A DNA stretch of 64,000 nucleotides from Thermoguttaceae bacterium (GTDB lineage: Bacteria; Planctomycetota; Planctomycetia; Pirellulales; Thermoguttaceae), in the NCBI GenBank assembly GCA_017441605.1, contig JAFRXD010000058.1, forward strand, positions 1-64,000, written 5' to 3'. The notes under the pieces are model-generated. The model was given only the letters and a program-made list of their open reading frames with translations, had not been told where the DNA came from and searched no databases. Positions 35,503 through 44,394 of the stretch are shown piece by piece. The translations under genes were made by a program, and so were the position numbers. How positions within the stretch are numbered: position 1 is the stretch's first letter; every line of letters begins with the position of its first letter.

Positions 35503-38016
35503 ATGAAGAATGTCTTGAAACTTTGCGTCGGTTGCGCGCTGTGTTTTTCGCTCGTCGCGTCCGTCGCGGCTCGCGAGCCCAAAACGCTGATCTCTTGGGA
35601 TTTTAATAGCCAAGCGGAAATCGACGCTTGGGGAAAAAACTGTCTCGACAAACCGGTTCTCAAGGACGGAGCGTTTTCCGCCAACTATACGGACTGGGAT
35701 CCGTTTATCGTTAGTCCTCAATTCGAACTAAAGCCTCGACCGGGGCAGTACGTCGAAATCCGAATGAAATCGACGGGATTCCACACCGGGGAAATCTTCT
35801 TCGCGTCGTCGAACGAGGGTAAATACAACGGGTTTTCGCAAGATAAAACCGCGGCTTGGGAAATCGTTCACGACGGAAAGTGGCGAACGTACCAAATTAT
35901 GCCCGCGTGGCTCGCGGAACCGCAAATTATAAAGATTCGCGTCGATTTGGGTCGTCCGACGGAGGACGAAATTAAAAACGGCGCGAGCGTCGAGATCGAT
36001 TACGTCCGCGTCCTCGACATTGGAATCGACGACGCGACCCCCTCCGAGAAAACCGAATGGGGAGTCGAGGAGCTCGCGAAATACGCGACCAATTCGAGCG
36101 ACGAAACAAACGGTTGGATTGGCGAAATCGGGGTTATCGACCCTAGCGCGACCGGTTCGAATCTCTATCTCGAATTCGCTCGAACGGCGTCCGCGATCGA
36201 GGCGACTCCCTTTCCTCGAGCGAGTTTGCGTTTTCTGACCGGCGAGGGTTCCGGGGTTCTTTCGCTGCAAATTCCGCTTTTTAATTTGGGCTCGAGCGCA
36301 GCGAACCAATTTGTAAAGAACGTGGATCTTTCCGCTTTCCCGGGGTGGGGAGGCAAAATCTTTCGTTGGGAGCTAACGACGCCGAAGGAATACGAAATTC
36401 GCAAGCTCGCGTTCTCCAAGGAACCGTTGGGACCGGGGATACTCGAGACCCAGGGAAATTTCGCGCAAGTGGGGCTCTCCCGATTGAAGGACGGCAAAGC
36501 GGCATTGACTTGTGAAACGATCGTCCGCAACGCGGGGGGCGGCGCCCTCGAAGCGTTCTCGCTCGTTTCAAGCGGTTCCGAGAAGTTCGCGTCCGCGACG
36601 GCGCAAAAAATCGCGGTCGATCCCTTGCTCGGCTTTAATCCGACGGGAGACCGTCTGGCGTCGAAGGGAATTTCCGGAGGAGAGGACGCGGAGCCCTTCG
36701 AAATCGCCGTCGATGCGAACGGCGTCGCGCGTTTCCCGAAAGAGGCGAGGCTCGAACCCGGCGAGGCGTATCGACTGGTAGCGAACTACGAAGCGAGCGA
36801 ATGGGGTAAATTCATACCGGAGCTTCGTTTAACGGCGAGCGATCAAACGATCCCGTTCAGCCCCGAACTGAGCGTCTTGCCGGACATCGATTTGCCGAAG
36901 CTCGATTGCGTAGCTCCCCCGAAAAAAGTCGAAAGCGACTATGAAATTGGCGCGTTCTATTTCCCCGGCTGGTCGAAGCGCTCCGGCTGGGACAAAATCG
37001 ACGAGGCTGCCCCGATTCGGAAACCTTTGCTTGGCTATTACGACGAGGGGAACCCCGAGGTCGTCGATTGGCAAATCAAATGGGCGGCGGAAAACGGAAT
37101 TCAATTCTTCTTCGTCGACTGGTACTGGAAAAAGGGACAAATTAGCCTCGACCACTGGATTCGCGCGTTCCAACGAGCGAAATATCGCTCGAATTTGAAA
37201 TGGGCGGTTATGTGGGCGAATCACACGGGGTACGGCACGCATTCGACCGAGGACTGGAAAGAAGTGACCAAGTTCTGGATCGACAACTACTTCAAGACGC
37301 CGGAATACTACCGAATCGACGACAAGCCGGTCGTCGTTATGTGGGATCACTCGATCGTCGACCACGATATGATCGAGGAAGCGAAAGCCGAGGGTCTCGA
37401 CCTCAAGCCGGGCGAGGGTTGCAAACGCGCGTTCGAGATTGTTCGCAAAATGTGCGTCGACGCGGGGTTGCCAGGGGTTTATTTCATCGCGATCAAGTGG
37501 CCCGAGCACGCGGTCGATCCGCAAACGGTTCAAAAGTACGCCGACGCCGGATTCGACGCCACGACGATCTATCACTTTATGTACCCCGGAAAAGACGTTA
37601 AAGATCCGCAACTGTACTCCTTCGAGCAAGTGGTCAAAGCGTCGCGACCGAATTGGGAAGAACGCGAAAAGACCGGCATTCTTCCTTCGATTCCTAATAT
37701 TTCCACCGGTTGGGACTCTCGACCGTGGCACGGATTCCGCAGTACGGTCGTCTACAACCGCTCGGTCGAAGGTTTCCGACGCGTTTTGCGCGATTTCAAG
37801 GAGTTCGCGAAAGAGACGGGCGTCAAGCGAGTCGTTCTCGCGCCCCTTAACGAATGGGGCGAGGGATCGTACATCGAGCCGAACAACGAGTTCGGGTTCG
37901 GCATGTACGAGGCGATACGCGAGGAGCTTTGCAAAAAACCGGAAGGCGGATTCCCCCCCAACTACGCTCCGAGCGAGGTCGGTCTAGGTCCGTACGATTT
38001 GCCGAAGGAAAAGTAG
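35503..38016 (+). CDS. Secreted GH99-like / WbsX-type glycoside hydrolase
   Basis: 837 residues from ATG 35503. The signal peptide is MKNVLKLCVGCALCFSLVAS plus AREP. Residues 30-180 form a beta-rich, carbohydrate-binding-like domain starting ISWDFNSQAEIDAW. The catalytic barrel is at about 480-810: YEIGAFYFPGWSK, WAAENGIQFFFVDWYW, WAVMWANHTGYG, PVVVMWDHSIV and the closing WGEGSYIEPNNEFGFG. This is the WbsX-like GH99-related family, known from polysaccharide loci and acting on alpha-linked glycans (endo-mannanase-like); specificity cannot be read. It is followed by a strong terminator, so it forms its own transcript beside the GxGYxYP gene. Confidence 0.85.
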   Translation: MKNVLKLCVGCALCFSLVASVAAREPKTLISWDFNSQAEIDAWGKNCLDKPVLKDGAFSANYTDWDPFIVSPQFELKPRPGQYVEIRMKSTGFHTGEIFFASSNEGKYNGFSQDKTAAWEIVHDGKWRTYQIMPAWLAEPQIIKIRVDLGRPTEDEIKNGASVEIDYVRVLDIGIDDATPSEKTEWGVEELAKYATNSSDETNGWIGEIGVIDPSATGSNLYLEFARTASAIEATPFPRASLRFLTGEGSGVLSLQIPLFNLGSSAANQFVKNVDLSAFPGWGGKIFRWELTTPKEYEIRKLAFSKEPLGPGILETQGNFAQVGLSRLKDGKAALTCETIVRNAGGGALEAFSLVSSGSEKFASATAQKIAVDPLLGFNPTGDRLASKGISGGEDAEPFEIAVDANGVARFPKEARLEPGEAYRLVANYEASEWGKFIPELRLTASDQTIPFSPELSVLPDIDLPKLDCVAPPKKVESDYEIGAFYFPGWSKRSGWDKIDEAAPIRKPLLGYYDEGNPEVVDWQIKWAAENGIQFFFVDWYWKKGQISLDHWIRAFQRAKYRSNLKWAVMWANHTGYGTHSTEDWKEVTKFWIDNYFKTPEYYRIDDKPVVVMWDHSIVDHDMIEEAKAEGLDLKPGEGCKRAFEIVRKMCVDAGLPGVYFIAIKWPEHAVDPQTVQKYADAGFDATTIYHFMYPGKDVKDPQLYSFEQVVKASRPNWEEREKTGILPSIPNISTGWDSRPWHGFRSTVVYNRSVEGFRRVLRDFKEFAKETGVKRVVLAPLNEWGEGSYIEPNNEFGFGMYEAIREELCKKPEGGFPPNYAPSEVGLGPYDLPKEK

Positions 38017-38052
38017 CGCGTCGTTAACCGTTATCAACCGTTACTAAGTCGT

Positions 38053-38096
38053 CGGCGCGCGCGGGGCGTCTCGGTCCCGCGCGCGCCGCGTTTTAT
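38053..38096 (+). terminator. Intrinsic terminator after the GH99-like gene
   Basis: A 12- to 13-bp perfect GC stem (GGCGCGCGCGGG / CCCGCGCGCGCC) with a 10-nt loop, followed by GCGTTTTATC. Confidence 0.75.
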
Positions 38097-38111
38097 CATA
38101 CGGATCCAACG

Positions 38112-40022
38112 ATGAAAACAATCATATTATCCGCGTTTTTGGGGCTCATCGTCGTCTTTTCAAGCGCGAGTTCGGCGCGCGGCGACGAGCCTTATTTCGT
38201 TTACGATCTCTCCCCGTTGCAAAACGTCGACCGCGCGAATCCGACGGACGTCCGGCGCGTTTGGGACGAGACCCTGCTCGTCTCCGCACTTCAAGGACTG
38301 GCGAATCGCGATTCGGCGCGACTCTACGTCCTTTTCGTTCGCGGATTTGGAAAAGAGACGGACAAATTCTGGCTCGAGCTTTTCTCCCAAAACTGGCTCA
38401 AATCCCGCGAGCGCCGAGACGTCGAGTCGTTGGACGCGGCGCTCGATTTGTTCTCCGACTCCTATAATGGCGTCGTGTTGTACGACGAAAACGTCCCGTC
38501 GACGGTAAACGTCGCGCTGACGATCGCGGGAGTCGAGCGCCTCCTTCCGGTTCGTTACGACCCGACCGAGGGATCGCTCTACGACCGAATCGTCGCCAAC
38601 GGTCGAAAACTTCCCGTAAAATCGCGACTTATCAACAAAGACGGTTCCCCGATGTTCGTCGGTTCCGGCAAAATCCCAGGCACAAAGCTTCAGTCGACCG
38701 GGTCCGCAAAAGTCGACCCGTACTACTGGCTGATCGAAAAGTACATGAAGACGGGCAAAGTCGATCCGACCGACGGAAACTACTATATCGACGCCGATTG
38801 GATTAAGCGCCCCATTGGCGCGACGCAAAACCATTGTTTGACGAATCGCGACTTCGGCGTCGCGAACAAGGGCTTCTTCTTCGACCTCTCCCCGTGGGAA
38901 GACGAAACGCCGAACGACGACCGCGAACAACCGTTGGGAGCCGATTTCAACGCCTTCAACGCGATTATGCGCGCCGCTTACGACGCGACGCGCGGGAAAA
39001 AGGCGATTTGCGTTCGCGGATTCACCCCTTGGGACTCGAAATACACCGACCACGGCAACGCCGGTTGCAAACACCCCGGGGTGGCGACCGAATGGCGCCA
39101 CGCGGAAATCCTCTCGAACTACAACGCTTACCTCGACGCGGACGCGCTCGGCTGCGGCGCGATGGCGAACGCGTCGTTCTTCCGGCATTTTCCACTAAAG
39201 GACTCCTATCCGCAACAAAAACCGACGGTCGACGATCTCAAAGCGCGAGGGTTCGTCGACGAGGCCGGGAAAGTCGCGGACAAAACGTTCGTCGCGATCT
39301 ACGGGGGGGATTACGATTCCGCCGCGTGGGTCTACCAAGCCATGCCGGTCTTCTGGAACGACTCGGCGCGAGGAGAAATCCCGATCAGTTGGGCGTTCAA
39401 TCCAAATCTCGCGGATCGTTTCGCGCCGGGGTTCGATTACTTCCGCGAAACGAAAACCCCGAACGACTTCTTCATCGCCGGGGATTCGGGCGCCGGGTAC
39501 GTTAATCCGACGGGATTCGTCGAACCCCGTCGATTCTCCGGTTTGCCCGACAATCTCGACGTTTGGGTCGAGCATTGCAAAAAATATTTTAAACGCTGGG
39601 ATATTTCCGGGATCGGATTCGTTATCGACGGCGACGCCCGAACGAGCGATCGTCGAACCCTAGAACGACTCTCCGCCTGCGCCCCGGACGGTATTACGAC
39701 GCATCGCGGTCAGACAATGGGAGTCGTCGACAATACGCGCGGGGGTAAGACGGCGTTTCGCCCGATGAACTTCGATCTCGCGAACCCAGAGCGCGGCGCG
39801 GAGATTATTCTGGGAGACGTCCGTTCCAATATGGGACCGCAGTTCAATATGTACCGAACGATTCTTTGGTCGCCGAGTCAAGTCAAATCGATGTTCGAAG
39901 CGGTAAAGCGCGACGCGGACCGCGGGGCGCGGGTCGAGTTCGTCGACGCCTATTCTTTTTGGCTCTTACTTCGTCTAGAGGTGGAAAACGTCGGCAAAGA
40001 CGACTTGACAATTAGGCTGTAA
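38112..40022 (+). CDS. Secreted GxGYxYP-domain putative glycoside hydrolase
   Basis: 636 residues. A signal peptide (LSAFLGLIVVFSSASSARG) precedes a GxGYxYP-family body: DETLLVSALQGLANRDSARL near 55, a long central region with CVRGFTPWDSKYTD and CGAMANASFFRHFP, and the family name motif region GDSGAGYVNPTGF near 456 (the first Tyr is kept, the second replaced by Asn). The family is associated with polysaccharide-degradation loci, with activity unproven. It is expected in the periplasm or outside. It stands directly after the GH99-like gene's terminator; no promoter was recognised in the 95-bp gap, which is mostly the hairpin. Confidence 0.82.
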   Translation: MKTIILSAFLGLIVVFSSASSARGDEPYFVYDLSPLQNVDRANPTDVRRVWDETLLVSALQGLANRDSARLYVLFVRGFGKETDKFWLELFSQNWLKSRERRDVESLDAALDLFSDSYNGVVLYDENVPSTVNVALTIAGVERLLPVRYDPTEGSLYDRIVANGRKLPVKSRLINKDGSPMFVGSGKIPGTKLQSTGSAKVDPYYWLIEKYMKTGKVDPTDGNYYIDADWIKRPIGATQNHCLTNRDFGVANKGFFFDLSPWEDETPNDDREQPLGADFNAFNAIMRAAYDATRGKKAICVRGFTPWDSKYTDHGNAGCKHPGVATEWRHAEILSNYNAYLDADALGCGAMANASFFRHFPLKDSYPQQKPTVDDLKARGFVDEAGKVADKTFVAIYGGDYDSAAWVYQAMPVFWNDSARGEIPISWAFNPNLADRFAPGFDYFRETKTPNDFFIAGDSGAGYVNPTGFVEPRRFSGLPDNLDVWVEHCKKYFKRWDISGIGFVIDGDARTSDRRTLERLSACAPDGITTHRGQTMGVVDNTRGGKTAFRPMNFDLANPERGAEIILGDVRSNMGPQFNMYRTILWSPSQVKSMFEAVKRDADRGARVEFVDAYSFWLLLRLEVENVGKDDLTIRL

Positions 40023-40057
40023 CCCAAGAGCGAGCGAAAGGAGCGCCAAAAAGCCCC

Positions 40058-40085
40058 TTGACTTGCGCGACGAGGGGCGTATAAT
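40058..40085 (+). promoter_or_regulatory. Strong sigma70-type promoter for rpsU
   Basis: TTGACT (40058-40063), 16 bp, perfect TATAAT (40080-40085). Start near 40092. Confidence 0.8.
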
Positions 40086-40091
40086 GGGGCG

Positions 40092-40269
40092 TTCACTTTT
40101 TTAGAGGGCGCGACGTCGCCCCGATATATTGGGAACAAAAAAGCGTTCGACGCTAGAGCGAGTTAAGCGCAGGGCGGGATTCCGTCGGCGCGTCGCGAGT
40201 CGATCTCTTCGCGAAATGCGGTTCGTTCGTTTTCGATGTTCCCCGACCTAAACTTTGGAGGATTCACTC
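40092..40269 (+). other. Long untranslated leader of rpsU
   Basis: About 178 nt between the predicted start site and GTG 40270, with complementary GC-rich segments (for example GGGCGCGACGTCGCCC, 40107-40122) that could fold. Ribosomal-protein leaders often bind the protein for autoregulation; that is inference here and no known leader family was identified. Confidence 0.4.
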
Positions 40270-40467
40270 GTGGTCAAACTCACACTGCGCGACAAAGAAA
40301 CGATTCAAGACGCCGTTCGCCGCTTCCGCAAGCTGGTCGAACGCAGCGGCATCAAAAAGGAAATGCGCCGCCGAGAAACCTATGAAAAGCCGAGCGAAAC
40401 CAAACGTCGCGCTCGTCTTCGCGCAGAGCGTCGAGCCTTCCGCGCCTCCAAGATGGCGCAGCGCTGA
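40270..40467 (+). CDS. rpsU: 30S ribosomal protein bS21
   Basis: 65 residues, almost entirely basic, of bS21 type: [20 protein letters not shown], then [10 protein letters not shown] and [17 protein letters not shown]. It belongs to the small subunit near the 16S rRNA 3' end and the anti-Shine-Dalgarno region. GTG 40270 is chosen because TTTGGAGGATTCACTC places a perfect GGAGG 7-8 bases upstream; an earlier TTG at 40255 lies inside that site. Transcribed alone, with its own strong promoter and terminator. Confidence 0.95.
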   Translation: MVKLTLRDKETIQDAVRRFRKLVERSGIKKEMRRRETYEKPSETKRRARLRAERRAFRASKMAQR

Positions 40468-40496
40468 TTCCAAAGCGAATCTTAAGACTATACGCG

Positions 40497-40527
40497 GACG
40501 CGACGATTTTTCGTCGCGTCTTTTTTT
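40497..40527 (+). terminator. Intrinsic terminator of rpsU
   Basis: A perfect 10-bp stem (GACGCGACGA / TCGTCGCGTC) with TTTT loop and seven T's. Confidence 0.93.
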
Positions 40528-40676
40528 GTCTCCGCGCGGCTTCGCGGGCTCTTCGATAGGTTCGTGAAAACGCTCTTGTCTCGCGAGCGGAAAAAGGGTA
40601 TCGTTGCGCGAGACCGTCGCGTCCTCGCTTGGGCGAGAGTCCGCGATCGGTTCGACCTCCTTTTCCGAGCGCAACT

Positions 40677-41564
40677 ATGAGTCGAAACAGCGTCCAATTC
40701 ATCGCGAAAGTTAGCCGCGCGACGGCGCGTCTCGTCGCCTTCTGGCTCGTCTTGACCTGCTTTGTTCCCGGTTGTTCCACGCCTATTTTCTGGACGGACA
40801 ATCCGGTTCTATTGTACTTGCCCGGCGCGGGGCGCCGCAGCGATCCGATCCCCGGGTTCATCACGCCCTCGGAGCGAATCAAACTAATCGAGGAAAAAGG
40901 GAAAAAAGGCGCGAAAGCGACCTCCGAAGAAAAAGACGTTCTACTCGTTCAACTCGTTCAGGAATACGAGAAGACCTCGAGCCCCCACGTCCGCCGCGCT
41001 TCGCTCGAGGCGATCGGGCGAATTTCCGCCAACTACGCGAATCCCGCCGCCGAAAAGATCTTTCGCGAAGCCCTTCAAGACGACGAGGATATTAAGCTGA
41101 ATTTGTCGGCGTGCCGAGCGCTCGGGAATTACGCGTCGGAAGGTCCGATCGCAAAGAACAAAGAAAACCGCGAGCAGCGCAAACTCGCGATCGAGCTTCT
41201 CTCGGCGCGCTACCGCGCCCTGCCCTATTCGATCGCGGCGGGCTCCGAGGACGAAAACGCGCGACGCAAAGACGTTCGTCTCGCCGTTCTTCGCGCGCTC
41301 GGCAAATTCCAGCCGGAGGATTCCCCCGAGCTGTTCGAGACGCTCGAATTGGCGCTGACCGGCGAAAAGCTCGACGACGGCGCGCTGGAAGCGACCGCTT
41401 GCGAGACCCTCGCGCAAATCACTGGCAAGAAATACGGCGTTAACGGGGACGCTTGGCTCCATTACATCGCGTTCGCGCGAGGGGAGGAATCGAAAGCGCC
41501 CGAGGAGCCGTCGTTGCTAACTCGCGCGCCCAAAATCGACAACGAGACCGGGCTTTTCAAATAA
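40677..41564 (+). CDS. HEAT-repeat lipoprotein
   Basis: 295 residues from ATG 40677. The signal peptide ends at a lipobox-like FVPGC with Cys33 as the lipid-anchored residue (ARLVAFWLVLTCFVPGC). The mature part holds helical HEAT-like repeats: SSPHVRRASLEAIGRIS, EDIKLNLSACRALGNYA, RKDVRLAVLRALGKF and DGALEATACETLAQITG. Such repeats form a protein-binding scaffold. It is anchored at the periplasmic membrane or outer envelope. An in-frame ATG-less extension to 40629 is rejected because it would bury the signal. It precedes an isochorismatase-like gene by 23 bp; no functional link is apparent. Confidence 0.85.
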   Translation: MSRNSVQFIAKVSRATARLVAFWLVLTCFVPGCSTPIFWTDNPVLLYLPGAGRRSDPIPGFITPSERIKLIEEKGKKGAKATSEEKDVLLVQLVQEYEKTSSPHVRRASLEAIGRISANYANPAAEKIFREALQDDEDIKLNLSACRALGNYASEGPIAKNKENREQRKLAIELLSARYRALPYSIAAGSEDENARRKDVRLAVLRALGKFQPEDSPELFETLELALTGEKLDDGALEATACETLAQITGKKYGVNGDAWLHYIAFARGEESKAPEEPSLLTRAPKIDNETGLFK

Positions 41565-41587
41565 ACTTTTCGCGGGAATAGCGCCCT

Positions 41588-42139
41588 ATGAAGTTAACGC
41601 CAGACAACGCGATCGCGCTAATCGTCGACTTGCAAGAGAAACTCGTTCCGGCAATGGACGACGCGCCGCGTCTCGTCGCGCGCTCGAAGTACCTGCTCGA
41701 AGGGCTATCGGTTCTTCAAATACCGGTCGTTCAAACGCGCCAGTATCCCAAAGGGCTAGGCGATACCCTGGCGGAAATCCAAGAGGCGGCGCCGAGCGCA
41801 AAGTATTTCGACAAAACGACGTTCGGGTGCCTCGAAACGAAAGAAATTCGCGACTTTTTCGTCGCCGACTCGCGCCCCAACGTTCTGCTCGCGGGGATCG
41901 AAACGCACATCTGCGTTCTGCAAACCGCGTTGGAACTGCTCGAACTTGGCAAGCGCGTTTATTTGATCGCCGACTGCTCGACGTCCCGCTCCCCGTTCGA
42001 CGCGCAAATCGCGCAAGAAAGAGCCTTCCAAGCCGGAGTCGTTCCCGCGACCGCCGAAGCGATTCTCTTCGAGACGACGCGCGACGCGGGATCTCCTTAT
42101 TTTAAGGCGATTAGCAAACTTACCAAAGAGTTGAAATGA
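41588..42139 (+). CDS. Isochorismatase-like cysteine hydrolase
   Basis: 183 residues, a complete isochorismatase/nicotinamidase fold. The catalytic triad is present: Asp14 in ALIVDLQEKL, Lys76 in YFDKTTFGC and Cys109 in GIETHICV, with the cis-peptide-type GIETH segment before it. The substrate could be nicotinamide, isochorismate, ureidoacrylate or another amide; there is no neighbour to decide. Cytoplasmic. It follows the HEAT lipoprotein gene closely and is terminated by a strong hairpin. Confidence 0.9.
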   Translation: MKLTPDNAIALIVDLQEKLVPAMDDAPRLVARSKYLLEGLSVLQIPVVQTRQYPKGLGDTLAEIQEAAPSAKYFDKTTFGCLETKEIRDFFVADSRPNVLLAGIETHICVLQTALELLELGKRVYLIADCSTSRSPFDAQIAQERAFQAGVVPATAEAILFETTRDAGSPYFKAISKLTKELK

Positions 42140-42166
42140 CCGCGGCTCCCCTTCCCTAAAACAAGA

Positions 42167-42197
42167 AAACCGCGTCCCAAAGACGCGGTTTGTTTTT
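42167..42197 (+). terminator. Intrinsic terminator after the isochorismatase-like gene
   Basis: A perfect 10-bp stem (AAACCGCGTC / GACGCGGTTT) with CCAAA loop, then GTTTTTATT. Confidence 0.9.
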
Positions 42198-42207
42198 ATT
42201 CCATATC

Positions 42208-42262
42208 CCGTCCGAACGAAAGTTCGCTTATCGACTTCGGTTCGGACGGTCGACTCGTTTTT
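42208..42262 (+). promoter_or_regulatory. Hairpin leader before cysK (possible attenuator)
   Basis: A second stem lies just after the upstream terminator: CCGTCCGAAC (42208-42217) pairs perfectly with GTTCGGACGG (42240-42249), enclosing a smaller hairpin CGAAAGTTCG (42217-42226). A T-run (GTTTTTCC) follows at about 42257. It may terminate read-through or regulate cysK; no T-box or SAM/SAH riboswitch consensus is seen. Confidence 0.5.
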
Positions 42263-42301
42263 CCGGGCCTAATCCAAACTCAAACGAAAGGAACGCGAGC
42301 A

Positions 42302-43222
42302 ATGCCGCAAATTTACGATTCGATTCTCGACCTGATCGGCGAAACCCCGCTACTGCGCGTCAATAAGCTCAACGAGAGCAAAGCGAGCGTCTTCGCCAAA
42401 GTCGAATACTTCAATCCAGCGGGCAGCGTCAAAGACCGCGTCGCGCTCGCGATGATCGAGGACGCGGAAAAGTCGGGCGTCTTGAAACCGGGCGCCACGA
42501 TTATCGAACCGACCAGCGGCAACACGGGAATCGGGCTGGCGCTCGTCGCGGCGGTCAAGGGGTACAAACTAATCCTGACGATGCCGGAGACGATGAGCGT
42601 CGAGCGCCGCAAATTGATCGCGGGTTACGGGGCGCAAATCGAGCTCACCCCGGGCGCCAAGGGTATGCTCGGCGCGGTCGAGAAAGCGCGGGAACTGCAA
42701 AGCGCGATTCCCGGCTCGTGGATTCCAATGCAATTCGAGAACAAGTCGAATCCCCAAAAGCACTACGAGACCACCGGTCCGGAGATTTGGGACGCGCTCG
42801 CGGGGAAAGTCGACGCGTTCGTCGCCGGAGTCGGAACCGGCGGAACCCTTTGCGGGGTCGCCAAATACCTGAAAGAGAAGAACCCGAATTTCAAGGCGTT
42901 CGCGGTCGAGCCCGACTCGAGCCAAGTCCTCGCGGGCAAGCCCGCCGGACCCCACAAACTCCAAGGTATCGGCGCCAATTTCGTCCCCGGCAACTTCGAT
43001 CCGAGCGTCGTCGACGAAATAATCCCCGTCGGGTCCGAGGACGCGGGCAAAACCGCGCGCGACGCCGCGGTTCGCGAGGGTCTGCTCGTCGGGATCTCCA
43101 GCGGAGCCGCGCTCTGGGCGGCGCTGCAAGTCGCGAAACGACCCGAGTTCGAAGGGAAGAACGTCGTCGCGTTGCTGCCGGACTGTGGCGAGAGGTATTT
43201 GTCGACTTGGCTGTTCGACTAA
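42302..43222 (+). CDS. cysK: Cysteine synthase A (O-acetylserine sulfhydrylase)
   Basis: Makes L-cysteine and acetate from O-acetylserine and sulfide in the cytoplasm. 306 residues, normal length. PLP is bound by Lys44 in NPAGSVKDR; the substrate loop is EPTSGNTGIGLAL, the phosphate loop GVGTGGTLCGVAKYL, and the C-terminal GISSGAALWAAL is intact. The family-typical ending LPDCGERYLSTWLFD is present. ATG 42302 follows AAAGGAACG. It is transcribed alone, behind the hairpin leader. With metY (52224) and metK (58170) it covers parts of cysteine and methionine metabolism, but these genes are not in one operon. Confidence 0.96.
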   Translation: MPQIYDSILDLIGETPLLRVNKLNESKASVFAKVEYFNPAGSVKDRVALAMIEDAEKSGVLKPGATIIEPTSGNTGIGLALVAAVKGYKLILTMPETMSVERRKLIAGYGAQIELTPGAKGMLGAVEKARELQSAIPGSWIPMQFENKSNPQKHYETTGPEIWDALAGKVDAFVAGVGTGGTLCGVAKYLKEKNPNFKAFAVEPDSSQVLAGKPAGPHKLQGIGANFVPGNFDPSVVDEIIPVGSEDAGKTARDAAVREGLLVGISSGAALWAALQVAKRPEFEGKNVVALLPDCGERYLSTWLFD

Positions 43223-43507
43223 GATTCCGGTCGACGCGGGACGTCGTTCCAGTTCGGGAAAGGTCCTCAAGTAAGAGCGCGTCGACGCGCGCGTCGCTAT
43301 TTCGCCAAAAGCGAGCGACGCGCGCTCGTCGTTTAATCCCAAACGTTTGGTAGGTCCCCAAATACTCTCCGCGAAGATCGACGCATCGGGATTGGCGATA
43401 GAAAAGGGTCGAGAAAACGTTTTTCTTCTGAAAAATCTCGACAATCTTGATCTTACCAATAGAATTCTTGGTTATGGTCGAACTCCCACTCCGTGAAGGG
43501 ACGCTCA
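43223..43507. other. Stretch between cysK and the decayed island
   Basis: 285 bp without a gene. A 12-bp GC stem at 43287-43325 is the only structure; the right end becomes AT-rich as the island begins. A weak TTGATC (43446) upstream of the island gene lacks a good -10 box. Confidence 0.4.
43287..43335 (+). terminator. Possible terminator downstream of cysK
   Basis: GCGCGCGTCGCT pairs with AGCGACGCGCGC (43314-43325) around a 15-nt loop; the tail TCGTCGTTTAATC has a weak T-run, so function is uncertain. Confidence 0.4.
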
Positions 43508-44283
43508 ATGAAGAGTTACACCGCGCGTTGGATCCAAAAAAATAAAAAACGCATCGCGTTATTCCTGTTCGAGTTAAACGAAGAAAAAAAAACGCTAAGG
43601 CAAATAGAGTTGCGCCCGACCGGTCAAACGCGCCGTCAGGCGGGCGATAGCGTCCAAGAAGAAAGATATTTGGACGCCATAAATAATCGGAACTTTTCTT
43701 GGAACTTAGTAAGTTAACGGGAGAAATATCTAAGGAGTATTTCGAATTATTGTGGAACCGCGAAGACTGGTTCGATAAGAACTACTTGGTTTTTGAAACG
43801 AACGATCTGGAGCGCGAGTACGAAAAAGTTTGTCAAGTAATGCGATCGCGCTCTATCGAAAGTTCCAACCCAATTAAACACAATCTAGTCTTTTGGTTTC
43901 ACCAAAACGTCAACGACCCCATAGCGTTTATATCGGAATGGGGGGAGGATCAATTTGAGGTAAGAAGAATAGAAATATACCAAACGGGGAAAACTCGACG
44001 TCTTGAGAACAATTCCAACGCGTTATCGGAAGTTCCTTACTCGGAGTTAGAAGGAATCAATAGCGATCCTAATTGTTGGGAGTTTCTCCAAGAATCGATT
44101 TCCAAAGACTATTTTGAATTGATTTGGAATCGCAAAGAATGGCGAGTTCAAAGCGAAATTGCCAAATCCCCTCGCGAACTTGAGCGATCGTATTATCTCG
44201 TCCAGGACGCGATGAAAACGATCTCCTCAAACGGACTCGCGTTAATGAACTTTTTATTTTTCTTTTGGTCGCTACCAGAGTAA
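43508..44283 (+). pseudogene. Frameshifted gene for two tandem DUF6881 domains
   Basis: Two overlapping ORFs are best read as one broken gene. Frame A from ATG 43508 (GAAGGG 7 bases upstream) encodes WIQKNKKRIALFLFELNEE and LRQIELRPTGQTRR, then stops at 43717. Frame B carries on from about 43699 with ELSKLTGEISKEYFELLWNR. A second full copy follows: FWFHQNVNDPIAFISEWGE, RRIEIYQTGKTRR, then WEFLQESISKDYFELIWNR. Aligning the copies places the break at the Trp codon: copy two has TGGGAG where copy one has TGGAAC, so one missing G at about 43701 explains everything. DUF6881 is a small protein family often found near toxin-immunity loci. A sequencing error instead of decay is possible. About 250 codons in total; AT-richer than its surroundings. 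Confidence 0.78.
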
Positions 44284-44394
44284 TTTTCAACGAGCGCCAT
44301 CCGAGGAAATAAGCGCCCATCGGAATGGACGCCAGAATGAATCAACAATGCCTAGAACTAACGGTAAAAGAACAACTGTCAATAATTCTCTTAA

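Noticed and set aside
38017-38111. GC-rich palindrome as an attachment or origin site
   Set aside because: It fits a simple intrinsic terminator behind the GH99-like gene.
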